Source of the DNA: Brachionus plicatilis | Lineage: Eukaryota > Rotifera > Eurotatoria > Ploima > Brachionidae | Length of the DNA stretch: 64,000 nt | Direction: 5' to 3' | Assembly (NCBI GenBank): GCA_010279815.1 | Contig: QEOQ01000439.1 | Span: 317,724 to 381,723 of the forward strand | In this document: in pieces, positions 25,001 to 32,400 of the stretch | Position numbering within the stretch: position 1 is the stretch's first letter | How the letters are laid out: each line of letters opens with the position of its first letter | Program-made: the position numbers and the translations under genes | Notes under the pieces: generated by a model | The model's input: the letters and a program-made list of their open reading frames with translations, nothing else | Database searches by the model: none | What the model was told of the DNA's origin: nothing

Positions 25001-25267
25001 CACATTGGCATCTGAAAAAATTAGCAAAGTTAGTTTGTTAATATTAAATCAAAAAATTAAATTTATTTAAAATCTTTACAATACCATAGGTTTCATCGAA
25101 AGCACTGTAGTCGAAGTATGGCAATGGCTCGAATGTGGACTCATCGATCTCGACCGCGTTTATAAAATTGTCAAAGATGCCTCCCTGTGAAATCAAATTG
25201 AATATGCCATTTGATTGATTCGATTTTGGATTTTTCATATCTTTCAATCGCCAAGTTAACTTGTGTT
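1009..25267 (-). CDS. PLD1-like: phospholipase D1/2-like gene (PX-PH-HKD-HKD), nine exons visible
   Basis: Hydrolyses phosphatidylcholine to phosphatidic acid and choline at membranes. Minus-strand exons read 25267-25085, 19799-18524, 15497-15407, 15350-15032, 8681-8257, 6399-6283, 6225-6115, 1597-1500 and 1447-1009; every junction has GT-AG ends and matching phase. Exon 2 carries the PX domain, the PH domain (KRWYILKETCLLYI) and the first HKD motif (HHEKMVIIDQ, then GGIDLAYARWDD). Exons 3-5 hold the variable loop and the conserved PRMPWRD...ARHFIQRWN block; exon 7 has SGGISQTECSIYNAY; exon 9 has the second HKD (HSKLMIVDD, then GSANINDRSLLGKRDSE). Translation probably starts at the ATG at 25238, though exon 1 has an in-phase acceptor and an upstream exon is possible. 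Vertebrate PLD1 is about 1070 aa; here about 1009. The roughly 100 residues after the second HKD, ending near ..WT in other PLDs, are absent. The final AAG-TAA also reads as a donor (AA|GTAAAA), so a last exon may lie left of the window. Confidence 0.93.
1598..2795. other. AT-rich intron sequence of the PLD gene
   Basis: Left part of the 4.5-kb intron between exons 8 and 7. It is A/T-homopolymer-rich with no open frame of note; I see no recognisable element here. Confidence 0.5.
2796..2978 (+). other. short open frame, transposon-like but unassigned
   Basis: Sixty codons with a basic, aromatic composition (KRFRLRNQFCNF, then FIRLNKFFCLAKELL). The spacing faintly resembles the start of Harbinger-type transposases, but the region after it does not continue that match. 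I report it only as a possible transposon-derived fragment inside the PLD intron. Confidence 0.22.
3579..3896 (+). pseudogene. possible FLYWCH-like zinc-finger fragment of a MULE
   Basis: A 105-codon frame with the order W.RFRWKD, YVC...SKC, LWRLNFH and DSH, resembling the W/C-C/H-H layout of FLYWCH fingers that precede MULE transposase domains, followed by a basic helix-like stretch (LKREFKKKIKGHL). No catalytic domain follows. It lies on the strand opposite to the PLD gene, within an intron. The assignment rests on spacing of Cys/His/Trp only; an unrelated short exon remains possible. Confidence 0.35.
4137..4495. mobile_element. hAT-like non-autonomous element, TAGTGTTG termini
   Basis: The element starts TAGTGTTGGATGCGGACAGA and ends with the complement of TAGTGTTGTTTCCGTG. 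It is flanked by ATTTTTAT (4129-4136) and ATTTTTGT (4496-4503), an 8-bp duplication with one mismatch, as expected for hAT insertions. The 359-bp interior is GC-richer than its surroundings and is full of CCGTTTA/CGGGC blocks. Related ends occur at 16387 and 54428. Confidence 0.7.
4592..4858 (-). other. unassigned 88-codon frame next to the hAT element
   Basis: Contains a Cys-x2-Cys-like pair (PCLKCNQHPL) and several Trp residues, and is slightly GC-richer than the intron around it. It might be a remnant of a zinc-finger transposase, but nothing confirms that. Confidence 0.15.
5727..5784. repeat. 29-bp unit tandemly duplicated
   Basis: Two identical copies of a 29-bp unit (begins AGACCTATAGGTTACAG) lie head to tail at 5727-5755 and 5756-5784. 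The rest of 5000-6110 is AT-rich intron sequence with no recognisable element. Confidence 0.9.
6487..6618. repeat. short inverted-repeat element
   Basis: TCGATTATGCTGCAC at 6487 is repeated inverted as GTGCAACATAATCGA at 6604-6618 (one mismatch). It is 132 bp long and looks like a small MITE in the intron between PLD exons 5 and 6. Target duplications were not clear. Confidence 0.5.
6770..8125. mobile_element. 1.36-kb element with ~350-bp terminal inverted repeats
   Basis: The left arm (6770 to about 7135) and right arm (about 7755 to 8125) are inverted copies differing at few positions. The ends are CAGTAGTGATTTGGTATAAG and, inverted, CAGGAGTGATTCGATATAAG. Arms are crowded with GTAAAATTACC and TTTTTACGTAAAAATTGGTA motifs. 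The middle ~620 bp carries minus-strand coding remnants. It fills most of the PLD intron between exons 5 and 6. I could not see a convincing target duplication (AACAAA left, TATATA right), so the superfamily is open. Confidence 0.8.
7142..7565 (-). pseudogene. unknown coding remnants inside the long-TIR element
   Basis: Reading minus, three non-random peptide blocks appear in order: KKYKYAEADLKTSKCSKGC (about 7560-7500), then RDFTSQLGHELTENFPENL and SIGFYENKDLKTL (about 7420-7300), then a C-terminus with NSTVQSAWTKASNTLK and a Lys-rich end at the TAA at 7142. Frames are broken between them. The last block resembles the C-terminus at 44587-44730 (GSTFKEGWDKAANSLK). I do not recognise the family; presumably it is the transposase or an accessory protein of this element. 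Confidence 0.4.
8682..9395. other. AT-rich intron sequence
   Basis: First part of the 6.3-kb intron between PLD exons 4 and 5. No feature seen. Confidence 0.5.
9396..9570 (+). pseudogene. LINE ORF2 fragment (linker before reverse transcriptase)
   Basis: The frame reads FYNYFNRDRKLKSSIEALK, then ILNKQFK. This matches the usual 'F.kY.n..rk.k.si..L....ILN..F' segment of CR1/jockey-type ORF2 between endonuclease and reverse transcriptase. Only this short block is present. An overlapping 100-codon minus frame (9417-9719) is most likely its shadow. Confidence 0.5.
10122..11378. mobile_element. TA-flanked palindromic element, CAGTGTTTAAAGTTAAACT ends
   Basis: Inverted termini CAGTGTTTAAAGTTAAACT bound the element, with TA on both sides, the Tc1/mariner-type target duplication. 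Arms of at least 130 bp are dense in ACGTAA/TTACGT motifs (TTACGTAATTTTACG, GTAAGCTTACATAATATTAC). No convincing transposase frame remains; the small frames at 10466-10663 and 10813-11058 look fortuitous. Relatives with CAGTGTTTTA ends lie at about 18003-18323, 25925-26209 and 35086-37215. Confidence 0.8.
12136..12591 (+). pseudogene. Tigger/pogo transposase remnant (CENP-B-type HTH plus C-terminal tail)
   Basis: Begins MNEKQVCKKRKCLSLEVKI, a CENP-B N-terminal/HTH start, with an in-frame stop soon after and then ASTISTFLSSREKIIEHYEK. The frame then jumps to a C-terminal tail (KFAYVSIDSNLAERGTL ... AIDRINELKQFFL) that aligns with the tail of the second Tigger copy at 17364-17670. Two frames and an internal deletion make it dead. 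The tail continues after the MULE at about 14271-14390. Confidence 0.75.
12592..14260 (+). mobile_element. internally deleted MULE nested in the Tigger element
   Basis: Flanked on both sides by TTTTTTTTAA (12582-12591 and 14261-14270), which suits a 9-bp MULE duplication; joining the flanks restores the Tigger tail. Ends start GGGTGTGCC and, inverted, GGATTTGTTATATGGGCGCA. Subterminal DNA is packed with CGCACAT repeats, at least a dozen across both ends. The interior keeps the pieces before and after the DDE domain. Confidence 0.72.
13290..13912 (+). pseudogene. MULE transposase remnant: N-terminal region and SWIM zinc finger
   Basis: The first block (about 13300-13563) reads ICQWSNKAYIYKSAEHKG, then MNKRIKRRIEDII and MPSRVHELL, the arrangement found after FLYWCH-like fingers in MULE proteins. 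The second block (about 13781-13912) is MCNCKYFRKDAICGHLLGL, a clear SWIM motif (CxC...CxH), with a Lys-rich end. The catalytic MULE domain between them is gone. An earlier frame at 12830-13042 (basic, Ser-rich) may also belong to the element. Confidence 0.65.
15842..15997 (+). pseudogene. Tc1-like transposase C-terminal fragment (DDE_3)
   Basis: The frame reads SPELNPIELMWNELKQHVRK, the diagnostic end of Tc1/mariner-type DDE_3 transposases with the last catalytic acidic residue in NPIE, followed by FEKSFKKCLY and a stop. Nothing upstream continues the match. It lies in the PLD intron between exons 2 and 3. A related fragment lies at 44872-45092. Confidence 0.7.
16387..16460. repeat. solitary hAT-type terminus
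   Basis: TAGTGTTAGGATCCGTACAA followed by GCGGACAC and AACGGGC resembles the left end of the element at 4137. An inverted TAGTGTTGGCAATCGAT end sits at about 17959-17975, but flanks do not match as a target duplication, so the two need not belong together. Confidence 0.4.
16565..17850 (+). pseudogene. Tigger/pogo transposase pseudogene, 5' truncated
   Basis: Blocks in order: STISTILSSKAKILEHYEST (HTH region), NADESSLFFKALPNKT (first catalytic Asp), IAKERISILFTCNMSG, ADNRKILLFLGNFSGHK (second catalytic site, with the usual Asp of LLLDN replaced by Gly), LTIQRCFQRAGFNGDF and the tail YAYVSIDSNLPARGSL to ITDFVKK near 17680. Frameshifts separate them. The right terminus CAGTCGTTCCTCGGTATAAC ends at 17850 and is followed by TA; the left terminus and the start of the protein are missing. 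Confidence 0.8.
18003..18323. mobile_element. truncated copy of the CAGTGTTTTA palindromic family
   Basis: The right end CAGTGTTTTAATTTTAAATC (inverted, ending 18323) and inner TTACGTAAAATGATGTAATA match the family at 35086-37215. The left arm is lost; the visible start is the internal ACAAAAAATTACCTTTTTT segment. It lies just downstream of PLD exon 2. Confidence 0.6.
19890..20895 (-). mobile_element. CR1/jockey-like LINE, 3' part, truncated by the assembly gap
   Basis: Minus-strand frame 20895-20151 (about 248 codons) starts at the catalytic LLFADDLVTFF motif of reverse transcriptase. It continues through the thumb (WLIKWKMKISVEKS, FLGIKFDSKLNF) to a C-terminus ending CYLTISSFFPET. It is uninterrupted in this stretch, so the copy may be young. 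The 3' untranslated tail contains a TTTTA microsatellite and ends CTGAAGGAGC, AGCTCGGTACAGAAAAC and (AAAT)n at about 19890. Endonuclease and RT core would lie in or beyond the N gap. It sits in PLD intron 1, same strand as the gene. Confidence 0.88.
19951..20025. repeat. (TAAAA)n microsatellite in the LINE 3' tail
   Basis: Roughly a dozen ATAAA/AATAAA units in a row, inside the 3' untranslated part of the LINE. Confidence 0.9.
20896..21102. other. assembly gap of 207 N
   Basis: Unresolved bases interrupt the LINE just upstream of its FADD motif. Right of the gap the LINE frame is not recognisable, so the gap may hide more than 207 bases. Confidence 0.99.
21181..22429 (+). mobile_element. hAT-like element, TAGGGTTGTTAATTGAA termini
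   Basis: Inverted ends TAGGGTTGTTAATTGAACT (21181) and TAGGGTTGTTAATTGAAGT (inverted, ending 22429) bound a 1.25-kb element. The arms are filled with TTCGAAATTTT-type inverted motifs. It carries a decayed hAT transposase. I could not find a clean 8-bp target duplication. Confidence 0.7.
21562..22081 (+). pseudogene. hAT transposase remnant (BED finger and start of catalytic region)
   Basis: The first 94 codons contain a BED-finger layout: SWVWQSQNFVKI, VKCNIYQQ and LVKHLAEKHKI. The second Cys of the C-x2-C pair is Tyr, so zinc binding is probably lost. After a stop, ANNLSFNIINSEEFQELL and YYYKLPCRQTL match the segment following the BED finger in hAT proteins. The DDE/dimerisation part is missing. 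Confidence 0.72.
22430..23335. other. AT-rich intron sequence with TTTTTGTGTTGA motifs
   Basis: Between 22470 and 22665 the motif TTTTTGTG(T/C)TGA and its complement TCAACACAAAA recur about six times, suggesting a degenerate repeat. Nothing is recognisable in 22700-23300. Confidence 0.35.
23336..23372 (+). repeat. LINE 3'-end signature
   Basis: CTGAAGGAGCATTAGCTAGG followed by TTTAACAAACAAC matches the terminal tail of the LINE at 19890, preceded by T-rich sequence like the LINE 3' UTR. A 5'-truncated LINE insertion. Confidence 0.6.
23417..23535 (+). pseudogene. Tigger transposase N-terminal scrap
   Basis: Begins MNEKQVCKKRN and closely matches, base for base, the start of the Tigger frame at 12136 for about 70 bases before decaying into A-rich sequence. 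Confidence 0.7.
23538..23945. repeat. hAT-MITE fragments (AGTTGTTTAAAAGTC family)
   Basis: A palindrome at 23538-23656 has two inverted copies of TTGGTACTTTTAAACAACTC. It is followed by a copy of the internal sequence found in the 43519 MITE (TTTAAATTTGCCAGATCAGG, TCTTGGGTTGTCTT, AAGCCCGGACTTGGACTT) ending TTTTAAACAGCTCTG near 23938. Head-to-head remnants of one family. Confidence 0.55.
24634..24984. mobile_element. near-perfect palindromic MULE-like element with 9-bp target duplication
   Basis: A 351-bp element whose two ~155-bp arms are inverted copies (ends GGCAATGTGAAATATTAGTA; inner TCTGCAAAAAGTACAATATT), separated by a ~45-bp loop. It is flanked by perfect TTTTTTATC direct repeats (24625-24633, 24985-24993). 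Long arms plus a 9-bp duplication fit Mutator-like foldback elements. A second copy with its own 9-bp duplication lies at 35344-36089; a decayed one at about 43849. Confidence 0.85.
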
Positions 25268-25924
25268 CTGTATTGAATAAGAAAGTGAAAATTTTGACTA
25301 AATTAGAAAAATAATTTGGCAATAATAATAAATAATAATGATAGGCATTTTTTGTTTATCTATTCCAATGAACAAACGATGGAAATTTTATATTTAAGAA
25401 AAATAATATTTTAAAGGTAAATTATAAATTATTCAAATTTTTCTGATTCAGTGATTTTTGGGCCTACCAAGTCACGCTACTCGATATTCAAGTTTCATCT
25501 ATTCAATGTAATATTTTTCTTCATAATTTAAAATTTATATGCTTTGTCGGATGACAAAGTTATAATTTTTTATTTAGAAAATTTATGCATTTTTTTTAGA
25601 ACGAAGCTTAAGTGATAGTTGGCATGATTGAACCTTAAAAATAATTTACTAATATTTTTAAAAATAAAAAGAAAAAATTAACAAAAAATTTTTTGTTTAA
25701 AGCAAATCAACAGGTCTTGTCTAATCTAACTAACTTTTCGCTGATAAAATAGGGAGATTAATTGAGAATAAAGATGATCAGTATTTTTTGATTTTTTGAT
25801 TATTATTTTAATCGAATGATCAGTATTTTTATTAAATTAAATTATTATCAGTATATAATAATAAAAATGAACAAATATCATGTAAAAAAGAAACAAAAAT
25901 CTCTAAATTATTTTCCTTTTAAAT

Positions 25925-26209
25925 AAGCAGCAAAATCAGTGAATTTTACTGGGCATTTAATTTGATCACAAAAAATTACCTTTTTTCACAGTCCATAGGA
26001 TTATTTTGTGTAAAACTATGCAATAAAATGTAAAAAAAAAAAAATATAATAAAAAAAAAATTTTTGAAAAATTAGATTTTATTAAGTTCGACTTTAAATA
26101 ACGTAATTTTACATAATTTTACTTAAGCTAACTTTTTATCCTATTTTTGATGTAAAATTACGAAAAATGATGTAATATTAGCCGTTCTGCGATTTAAAGT
26201 AAAACACTG
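25925..26209. mobile_element. truncated CAGTGTTTTA palindromic element
   Basis: The right terminus (inverted) CAGTGTTTTACTTTAAATCG ends at 26209 and is followed by TA. Inner TGATGTAATATTA and ACAAAAAATTACCTTTTTT are shared with the copies at 18003 and 35086. The left arm is missing. It lies directly upstream of PLD exon 1. Confidence 0.6.
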
Positions 26210-26544
26210 TATAAGATAAGAAAATAACTTACAAATTATTTACCTAAAAATTTAAGAGGCGTTAGTTATATTTTTAATCATCATTATCTACTTGAAAAGC
26301 CAATTTTACACTTCTTCGTATTTTTTTTTGCCACTAACGAAAACGACGAAAAAGAAATACAAAAAAAATTAGGAAAACAACTAGACTAAAAAGACTCTTC
26401 TATCTATCAATATCAGTAAAAATACAATTTTTCAAAACTTTTATTTTGCCTTGTTTTGATTATTGCTCATCTTTTTTGTCTTATTTCTCAAAAGATGCAA
26501 TAATCGGGTCTTGCCCAAGATGTAAAAAGAAGTTCACCAAAAAA

Positions 26545-26868
26545 TGTGGTAGATTCATGAAAACCAAACATTTGTGTGTCCCTGTAAATAAGGTAGATTC
26601 ATGAAAATTTACGTAAATTTCCGTTCGTAAAATTACGTAATTTTATGATTTTTCGTAGATTTACGTAAATTTACTTTGGCCAAAAAATGGCAAATTATTT
26701 TTGAAAAAATGTCTGAGCTTTTGACCAAACATTTGTGTGTCCCTCTTACAGTTATGCTGACTTGCCATTATTTGGCCAAAGTAAATTTACGGGAAATTAC
26801 GTAAAATTACGTTTTTTTACGAACGTAAATTTACCTTATTTTACGTAAATTTACGCAGAATCCACGTG
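26545..26868. repeat. inverted-repeat element rich in TTTACGTAAATTTAC
   Basis: The left arm has GTAGATTCATGAAAATTTAC and the right arm its counterpart CACGTGGATTCTGCGTAAAT (inverted); GGCCAAAGTAAATTTACG pairs internally. The phrase ACCAAACATTTGTGTGTCCC occurs twice (about 26562 and 26719), implying an internal rearrangement. Confidence 0.5.
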
Positions 26869-26956
26869 TCAAATCAGTACTGTATTTCCAATTTGGTGTG
26901 TGATATTTATTTTTTATCTTGTTTTATCTTTTAAAATTTTTTTTTTTTTTTTTAAT

Positions 26957-27775
26957 ATTCTGATGGATCATTAGCTCGGTACGGACAAACAGTTTATTTG
27001 ATCAAAATATTTAAGATTTTTTTTTTTTTTTTTTTAATTGTTTATTTATTATTTAAATAGACTTTGAGTAATGAAACTCCTTTAGCTATTGTTCATATAT
27101 TAAAAGAAAGTGAAACAAATATAAGGTATTACAAAATTGGGTACACAATATTTAAAAAACATATAGTAAAATGGGAATATTAAGAAAGGGAAGCTTCTAG
27201 ACAATTGAAAGATTTGGCTGTTGTAAGTCACTCCCGTGGAAATTCATGGACAAAAATTGCTAAGGGAGACTTTTTTTCAGGTTCTCTTGAGCTCTCAACA
27301 AAAACATCCTCATATCCTCATTTTTTTTTAATATTCTGATGGATCATTAGCTCGGTACGGACAAACAGTTTATTTGATCAAAATATTTAAGATTTCTTTT
27401 TTTTTTTTTTTAATTGTTTATTTATTATTTAAATAGACTTTGAGTAATGAAACTCCTTTAGCTATTGTTCATATATTAAAAGAAAGTGAAACAAATATAA
27501 GGTATTACAAAATTGGGTACACAATATTTAAAAAACATATAGTAAAATGGGAATATTAAGAAAGGGAAGCTTCTAGACAATTGAAAGATTTGGCTGTTGT
27601 AAGTCACTCCCGTGGAAATTCATGGACAAAAATTGCTAAGGGAGACTTTTTTTCAGGTTCTCTTGAGCTCTCAACAAAAACATCCTCATATCCTCATTTT
27701 TTTTTAATATTCTGATGGATCATTAGCTCGGTACGGATAAACAGTTTATTTGATCAAAATATTTAAGATTTCAGT
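26957..27775 (+). repeat. 376-bp tandem duplication: two full copies and a partial third
   Basis: The unit runs from ATTCTGATGGATCATTAGCT to a T-run after CATCCTCATATCCTCA; TGATGGATC starts at 26961, 27337 and 27713, a period of 376. Copies are almost identical apart from T-run length, so the duplication is recent. Each unit opens with the LINE 3'-end signature. It also contains a broken frame (SNETPLAIVHILKES, KKHIVKWEY, stop, ASRQLKDLAVVSHSRG) of unknown family. The third copy stops after about 60 bases. Confidence 0.92.
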
Positions 27776-28840
27776 GATTTTTTTCCTTAAATATATCTAA
27801 CTTTATACAATGGGTTTACATGATGAGAATAAGATAGGAAGTAAGATACTAACTTAAAATAAAAAAATAATTATTAGCCCTTTTTTTGTCGGTGTATTTT
27901 TTAGGAATTTGCAAAATATTTCGCTTTCTTAACAAATTAAGTTCTAATATTCAATTCAGCTTATTAATTATTAAAAATGTGTGAAATTAAAATAAAATAA
28001 AAATTAGAATATCAACGTGAAATATTTAGGAAACAAACTCGAGACTAAGTTGATTGAGCTAAGTTTCGATTGAACATTAAATTTAAATTCATTTCCATTC
28101 AATTCAATAATAAAAAACTTTTTAAAATATATGAAAAACCGATGAAATTTTTATATTTCATCAATTAAACATTATAAATCTGCTCACTACTCAACGGTAA
28201 AAAATCGATTCATTTTTTTTTTTTCATTGATGATACATCAAATTTTAATTGAATGGGAAAATAAAAAATCGTGTCTAATATTTTTGTTTAAAAATATATA
28301 TGTTATCTTTTTAATTATTTTTTTCAGTCTAATTTTTTTAAATTAATTCAATTTTTGTTTTATATTAAATTATGAAGGAACTCGCCCTATATCTTCTTCT
28401 GAATGCAATAAAGCAGCATTCGTTCAACAGACGAGCATTCGTACACCTGATCATGTTCATGAGTCGCGCAATAAAAGAAGAAAAATATAAATAATAATAA
28501 TATATAGTTTATTTTTTATTTTCTTGTCTATCAAATAATTTTTTATCTGTTAAAAAATATTTTTATATAGTGTTTTGTCTTTTTATCTATTATAATTAAT
28601 CCTATGCCGTCATCAGGTCACATAACAGGCAGGACCCAAAACTAGTTTAGATGCTAGAAAAAACTAAATTAGATACTAGATGAACTTTAATTTAAAAAAA
28701 ATTGCTTTTTTCGAGGTAATTTTTCAAATATAAAAGATACAGAATTTTTTACAAAAGCACTTTTATTTTACTAAAAAATTAAACTTTAATAAAAAAAACC
28801 ATCATTGAAATACTCAAGTTTTGTAATTGTCAATTTAAAA
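27776..28840. other. intergenic AT-rich DNA
   Basis: No frame, RNA gene or clear element recognised. Reading minus, an AATAAA-type signal at 28767-28762 could serve the small gene that ends at 28841. Confidence 0.4.
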
Positions 28841-29155
28841 TTACAAAAAAGACACTACTAAAAGCAAAGAAAGCATATTGAAGCTGATGATGTTAATACT
28901 ACAACCAGACGTAGTTGTTGTTTGAAGAGTTGTAGTGGTAGTTGAGTGATCTGTGGTTGTCGCCTCATGTTCCGTAGTTTCGGTTCCATAAATTTCAGTG
29001 TTGTTCATTAAAAAAGCCGAGGTTGTCATTTCAGTGTCGTTAATTTGTGGGGTTGATTCGAGGTTCACATTTTGAGCTGCTATAGTGTTCAGATTATTCA
29101 CCAGAAGACTGGAGAATAAAAAAATGGCCAAAATACAACTTGTCATTTTTGTCAA
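28841..29155 (-). CDS. small Thr-rich secreted, probably GPI-anchored protein
   Basis: An intronless 104-codon frame. The first ~27 residues form a signal peptide (MTKMTSCILAIFLFSSLLV..., cleavage near IAAQ). The middle is acidic then Thr-rich (ATTTDHSTTTTTLQTTTTSG) with N-x-S/T sites, like a mucin-type stalk. The last ~18 residues are hydrophobic with no charged tail (ISFNMLSLLLVVSFL), preceded by a small-residue site SGCS, typical of a GPI-attachment signal. It would be displayed on the cell surface or in cuticle secretions. No known family is recognised. It lies about 320 bases downstream of the DOMON/b561 gene on the same strand. The coherent signal-stalk-anchor layout and ordinary codon use argue that it is real. 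Confidence 0.65.
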   Translation of the reverse strand: MTKMTSCILAIFLFSSLLVNNLNTIAAQNVNLESTPQINDTEMTTSAFLMNNTEIYGTETTEHEATTTDHSTTTTTLQTTTTSGCSINIISFNMLSLLLVVSFL

Positions 29156-29452
29156 TTCAAAAATAAAAAAACGCAGTACTAGTTAAAATTTATGATTAAA
29201 TTTACCAAAAATTTAGTCAAAAAAATGATAAAATTATTGATTATTTGCGCTTTTTTCCTCAGATAATGTTTGCCTTTGTCAGCAAAAACGGAAAGTAATT
29301 AAAAGACAAGGTGAATTTTAATTTAATTTCTCATTTTTTTATATTGATAAAAAAAAGTAATTACGAAATTCGATATACTAATTGGTTGAATTTTCTTCAA
29401 ATTTTTATTTTGGCATGAAATGTTAAAATGAAAATATTTGATTAACAAACTG

Positions 29453-29458
29453 TTTATT
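29453..29458 (-). terminator. poly(A) signal AATAAA of the DOMON/b561 gene
   Basis: Reading minus, AATAAA occurs 20 bases after the TGA at 29480-29478. Confidence 0.5.
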
Positions 29459-29477
29459 AATTTTTAAAAATGTTGGC

Positions 29478-32400
29478 TCAAAAATTTTGAGTTCCGTCAG
29501 CAATGCCGATGCAAACAACCAAAGCTAATGTGAATGCAAAAGCCACTATAACATGAAAAACAGCAAATACTGTTTTGATTCCATTAAACTTTAAAATTTT
29601 ATCAGATCAAATATTTTATTATTCCAATGAATACTCACTATTTTTTCATAATAATTAAAGTAAACTTTCATGTTCTTTTTGGTTTGATTTTGGTCTTGAT
29701 ACTGCTCCGAGTCGACATCATCCAAAGTGTCCTGTTTTTCTTCGAACTTGTAGGGGCGCTTTTTGTCATCATAGTAGAGTTTGAGAATCTCCGTGATTAA
29801 TGGAAATATGAAACACCAGAGAGTCCATCCAACCATTAGACCCCAGCCCACTCGGCCTAACTTCATCTTTTCGATATTGACACCCAGAAACATGGCCACA
29901 ACTAAAAAAAAATTAACTTTCTATTTCGGCTTTCTTTTTTAAATTTTTTACCCGAAAAAATCAAAGAACTATAGCCCAAAGTTTTGTGAACAAAATTGAA
30001 TAGATATCGTCTTGGATGATTACGATTTGGTCTCATGATTCCCAGAAAAACCTTTTTTTATTTAATTTTTTACAAAAATTTTTAATTCATAAAAAAGTAG
30101 GATATATCCTGAAAATATTATGGCAAAGGATATGGGGCAATCATGATCAGACTTGTATAAAAGTCACAAGTCAAGTGCAAGTCAGGACTTTGACTTGTTT
30201 CAAAAATTAAAAAAAAACAAGTTAAAATTTTTTTGTTATCTTGAAGATGGTTGTGATTAATTTGTTGCTAAAATTTTTTTAAGCATAAATTTATTTTTGA
30301 TAATTTTTTTTTGTTCTACTTAGTGACTAAAACATAAAAAAATCAGACCCTAGAAAATTTTTATTTCTTGATTAATTATGCAAACAAATAATTTCAAAAT
30401 TTTTCTTATTTTAAAAATTACAATTTTAAAATAATTTAAAATCATTTTAAATTGTAAATTTTAAAATTTGTTTTTTGGCACTTTGAATTTTTATTCAAAA
30501 ATTGCAATACAAAATTAAAATTTTTTAATAAAATTATGGATTTTGTACTAAAGATTTTTCTGTAAGTTTTAAAATATGAGACAAACTATGTTTCATTTAA
30601 CAGTCCAGTTATAACCACTTAATTTTAAATAATTCAAAAAGCGATGACAGAATTTTATCATTTAAATAAAATAAATTTACAAATTGCAAAAAAAATTCAA
30701 TTTAGAATTGATCAAAGAGAAGAAAAAATAAATCTCATAATATTAATATTTTGGTTATACCTAAATATTCACTTTAAATTAACTAAATATTCTTTATATT
30801 CATGACTGCCTCATATCCTTTGAACCAAGATTGTGCACATTTTTTGGTTACGGTCAAGTTTAAGGCAATTTTTTTGGATCGAAGTATTTTTTGAGATTTT
30901 TTTTGTTACTAAATCATTAAAAATAATAGACACCTATGAGCTTAAAATTTTTAAAAATTTGCATTATTATATTAATTTAAATGCAAACGTTTGGACACCA
31001 AAATTTTAAATTAAATAGAACGTATTATTTTTTATATTTTAATTTTTTACTAACTACTAAAATTTTTTTGATAATTAACTTGAAATCTAAAATGAAAAGT
31101 CCACAATTACCACCTCTTCCTAAAAAAAAACGAGTAAGGCAGACTTAAGAAGAATCAGCTAAAGCACCCAAAGAAAATTGTGATCTTGATGATAGCGACG
31201 ATGATTAAGCCATCGAAATGGCTTGAATTATTTTGGCATGTAAAATATAAAAAAATAATTGACGTTTTATTTATATTTTTATAAAATATTTTTTTCTCCG
31301 AAAGTACCGAAATTTTCTTTAAAAACAGTTAAAAATTAAACTTTTTTAAAAAAATTAATTTTATAAGTGTCGGCTTAAAATTTTTTTTTAATTTTTCATG
31401 AAAAATGGCTGTATATATAATTATAAATTTCCTTGAATAATTTAAAGGAATAAAAATATAATTTTGAAAATAAAGTCTATTTTTTCACATGTATCACGTA
31501 CCGTCTCATAGATTTTTTTTTTAATTTGAAAAAAAGTTTGATTTATTTTTAAGGTTTTCATTTTTCACTGATTGAAATCAAATATAAATTTGAATTTTAA
31601 AAATTTCTTTTTTATAAATATATTTTTTATTTCAAATATTTAAAAATAAATATGGCAATTCAAAAACTGCTTTTAGATAAAAATTTAATTTCTTATTTAA
31701 GCCTTTTTAATTATTAATAATATTAAAATGTAAAAAATTTTAAAAATTTTTGCTTTTTAAAATTTAAAAATCATCAGTAAAGCAAAAATGTGTTTGTGAA
31801 TAAAATAAAATTAAAAAAATAATAAATGGAATATTGGGACAAGGCAAAGTTCTGGCAACCAAGAAATAAAAGGAACGAGCATTTGAATCATATTTTATGA
31901 GTAAAAATTTATATTTATTTTAAGTAATGTTGGCTTATTACATAAAAAAATAATTATTTTTATTTTTATAATTTTTTTAATTACAATGAACGAAATTAAT
32001 TTATTTTAATTATAAACCAGATTAGTTGATTAAAATTTTTCATTCTTTTCATAATTTTGTAAATGAATGAAAAAGCTTCGCAAAATTCTAGTTTTTTAAT
32101 TTAAAATTTTTCAATCATTATTTTGTGGAATGGAACGTTCTTAATTATCTGTTTTCAATTCAAAACTTATTTAAAAATTTAAATTGTTTTTTAAATTCAA
32201 CTTAAATTTTAAATAGTATTTCAAATGCTTATTCTATTGGAATCTTGCTTATGTTATCAATAATTATCAACTTATGTTATCCTGCTACAATATCAATAAG
32301 GCCACAATATTTTGAAACCACAAAAATTTACCAAAAATTTAAATAAAATCACCACAAATTTAATCTATTTGTAATGCTTGCGGCCAAAAAAAATAAAATT

